From the NCBI GenBank assembly GCA_037577475.1, contig CM075194.1:25701826-25765825 (forward strand): a stretch of DNA of 64,000 nucleotides, read 5' to 3'. Position numbers and translations under genes: made by a program. Below, in pieces: positions 62,350-64,000 of this stretch. Source of the DNA: Chaunax sp. Z400 (taxonomy: Eukaryota; Chordata; Actinopteri; Lophiiformes; Chaunacidae). Below the pieces are notes generated by a model that ran no database searches, was not told the origin of the DNA, and worked only from the letters and a program-made list of their open reading frames with translations. Each line of letters opens with the position of its first letter. Position 1 is the first letter of the stretch.

Positions 62350-62470
62350 AAAGCTCACAGCACCTGGTATTTCGAGGCGGTCTCCCATCCAAGTACTAAC
62401 CAGGCCTGGCCCTGTTTGGCTTCCAAGATCTGAGGAGATTGGGCTTATTCAGGACAGTATGGCAATGAGC
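62350..62470 (-). rRNA. rn5s: 5S rRNA variant, array 2 gene 2
   Basis: Full-length copy. Private changes: TATTTCGAGG, GAGGAGATTG and GGCAATGAGC (plus strand). Confidence 0.88.
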
Positions 62471-62663
62471 TGCATAGCTTTTCGGAGTCGCACTATTTAA
62501 ACATTCGTCATAATTAGAGGGAGCAAAATCGATATGGACAGTTTTTGTGCAAAACACAGCTGCCCTGCAAGTTTTAAACTTTAGGGTCCTCTGAGGTGCC
62601 ATATGGTCAATTCCATTATCATATTCATCCACTGTCTTAAGAAAGTATTTTTTATCCTATAGA

Positions 62664-62784
62664 AAAGCTCACAGCACCTGGTATTCCCAGGCGGTCTCCC
62701 ATCCAAGTACTAACTAGGCCTGGGCCTGTTTGGCTTCCAAGATCTGACGAGATTGGGCTTATTCAGGACAGTATGGCCGTGAGC
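62664..62784 (-). rRNA. rn5s: 5S rRNA variant, array 2 gene 3
   Basis: Full-length copy near consensus with ACTAGGCCTGGGCC (plus strand) near the intermediate element. Confidence 0.9.
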
Positions 62785-62979
62785 TGCAGAGCTTTTCGGA
62801 GTCGCACTATTTAAAAATTCGTCATAATTACAGTGAGCAAATTCATAACAGACAGTTTTTGTGCTAAACACAGCTGCACTCCAAGTTTTAAACTTTAGGG
62901 CCATCTGAAGGTGCCATATGGTCAATTCCATCATCAAATTCATCCACTGGCTTAAAAAAGTATTTTTTTATCCCATAGA

Positions 62980-63100
62980 AAAGCTCACAGCACCTGGTAT
63001 TCCCAGGCGTTCTCCCATCGAAGTACTAACCAGGCCTGGCCCTGTTTGGCTTCCAAGATCTGAGGAGATTGGGCTTATTCAGGACAGTATGGCAATGAGC
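62980..63100 (-). rRNA. rn5s: 5S rRNA variant, array 2 gene 4
   Basis: Full-length copy. Shares GAGGAGATTG and GGCAATGAGC with gene 2 of this array, a sign of recent exchange within the array. Confidence 0.9.
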
Positions 63101-63292
63101 TGCATAGCTTTTCGGAGTCGAACTATTTAAACATTCGTCATAATTAGAGGGAGCAAAATCGATATGGACAGTCTGTGCAAAACACAGCTGCACTCCAAGT
63201 TTTAAACTTTAGGGTCATCTGAGGTGCCATATGGTCAATTCCATTTTCATATTCATCCACTGGCTTAAAAAAGTATTTTTTTATCCCATAGA

Positions 63293-63413
63293 AAAGCTCA
63301 CAGCACCTGGTATTCCCAGGCGGTCTCCCATCCAAATACTGACCAGGCCTGGCCCTGTTTGGCTTCCAAGATCTGACAAGATTGGGCTTATTCAGGACAG
63401 TATGGCCGTGAGC
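63293..63413 (-). rRNA. rn5s: 5S rRNA variant, array 2 gene 5
   Basis: Full-length copy with CCAAATACTGACC (plus strand) inside box C, a change shared with the partial gene at 63,921. Confidence 0.9.
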
Positions 63414-63606
63414 TGCATAGCTTTTCGGAGTCGAACTATTTAAACATTCGTCATAATTATAGGGAGCAAAATCGATATGGACAGTTTTTGTGCAAAACAC
63501 AGCTGCACTCCAAGTTTTAAACTTTAGGGTCATCTGAGGTGCCATATGGTCAATTCCATTTTCATATTCATCCACTGGGTTATAAAAGTATTTTTTATCC
63601 TACAGA

Positions 63607-63727
63607 AAAGCTCACAGCACCTGGTATTCCCAGGCGGTCTCCTATCCAAGTACTAAACAGGCCTGGCCCTGTTTGGCTTCTAAGATCTGACGAGATTGGG
63701 CTTGTTCAGGACAGTATGGCCGTGAGC
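63607..63727 (-). rRNA. rn5s: 5S rRNA variant, array 2 gene 6
   Basis: Full-length copy with CTCCTATCC and ACTAAACAGG changes (plus strand). Confidence 0.9.
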
Positions 63728-63920
63728 TAAAGAGCTGTTCGGAGTCGAACTATTTAAACATTCGTCATAATTATAGGGAGCAAAATCGATATGGACAGTT
63801 TTTGAGCAAAACACAGCTGCCCTCCAAGTTTTAAAATTTAGGGTCATCTGAGGTGCCATATGGTCAATTCCATTTTCATATTCATCCACTGGCTTAAAAA
63901 AGTATTTTTTATCCTACAGA

Positions 63921-64000
63921 AAAGCTCACATCACCTGGTATTCCCAGTCGGTTTCCCATCCAAATACTGACCAGGCCTGGCCCTGTTTGGCTTCCAAGAT
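63921..64000 (-). rRNA. rn5s: 5S rRNA variant, array 2 gene 7, cut by window end
   Basis: The 3' 80 nt of a 5S gene; its 5' part lies outside the window. Confidence 0.9.

Larger units (their letters stand above)
59852..64000 (-). repeat. 5S rDNA tandem array 2, interrupted by a LINE
   Basis: Starts with the same spacer junction as array 1, has one gene split by a LINE at 60,077, then five full genes and one cut by the window edge. Unit length is again about 315 bp. The array continues beyond the window. Confidence 0.95.

Overview
This is eukaryotic nuclear DNA, most likely from a teleost fish. Genes are split by short introns with GT/AG borders. Vertebrate gene families are present: a GABA-A receptor gamma subunit, a cytoplasmic poly(A)-binding protein and a transglutaminase. 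The mobile elements are those common in fish: L2/Rex-like and L1/Tx1-like LINEs, a Neptune-like Penelope element, Tc1, PIF/Harbinger, a tRNA-derived SINE and retroviral-type integrase scraps. No prokaryotic or viral genome organisation is seen.

The window is a nested set of direct duplications. Block A (about 1,073-9,034) returns about 50.3 kb later as A' (about 51,372-60,076). Both hold, on the minus strand, remnants of a fish-expanded transposase-like/PB1-like gene and three exons of a GABA-A gamma subunit, and both run into a minus-strand array of 5S rRNA genes with a period of about 315 bp. Block B1 (11,651-27,800) holds a short nine-exon PABP-like gene, L1-type debris, a broken transglutaminase and a Penelope element. 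It is repeated as B2 (27,874 to about 42,230), which carries two internal deletions. The 3' part of B2 plus the terminal exon of the transposase-like gene (37,621-43,489) is repeated again at 43,490-49,345 with a constant offset of 5,869 bp. Between the last repeat and A' lies about 2 kb containing an internally deleted LINE.

The most interesting content is the 5S array. Its genes differ from the usual vertebrate 5S sequence at many positions, yet the differences in helices I, II and III occur as matched pairs that keep the stems, and TATA-like and T-run signals flank each gene. One gene in the second array is interrupted by a 5'-truncated L1/Tx1-type LINE in the same orientation, the pattern expected of a 5S-targeting element. 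The second notable item is the PABP-like gene. All nine exons join in frame into a protein of about 383 residues that has lost half of RRM1, all of RRM3 and the MLLE domain, and it is kept open in both copies.

Most other coding traces are broken: GABA-A exons without the rest of the gene, a transglutaminase catalytic exon with a frameshift, and frameshifted Penelope copies. Functions come from reading translated exons by eye; no database search was possible. Near-identical tandem copies could in part be assembly artefacts.
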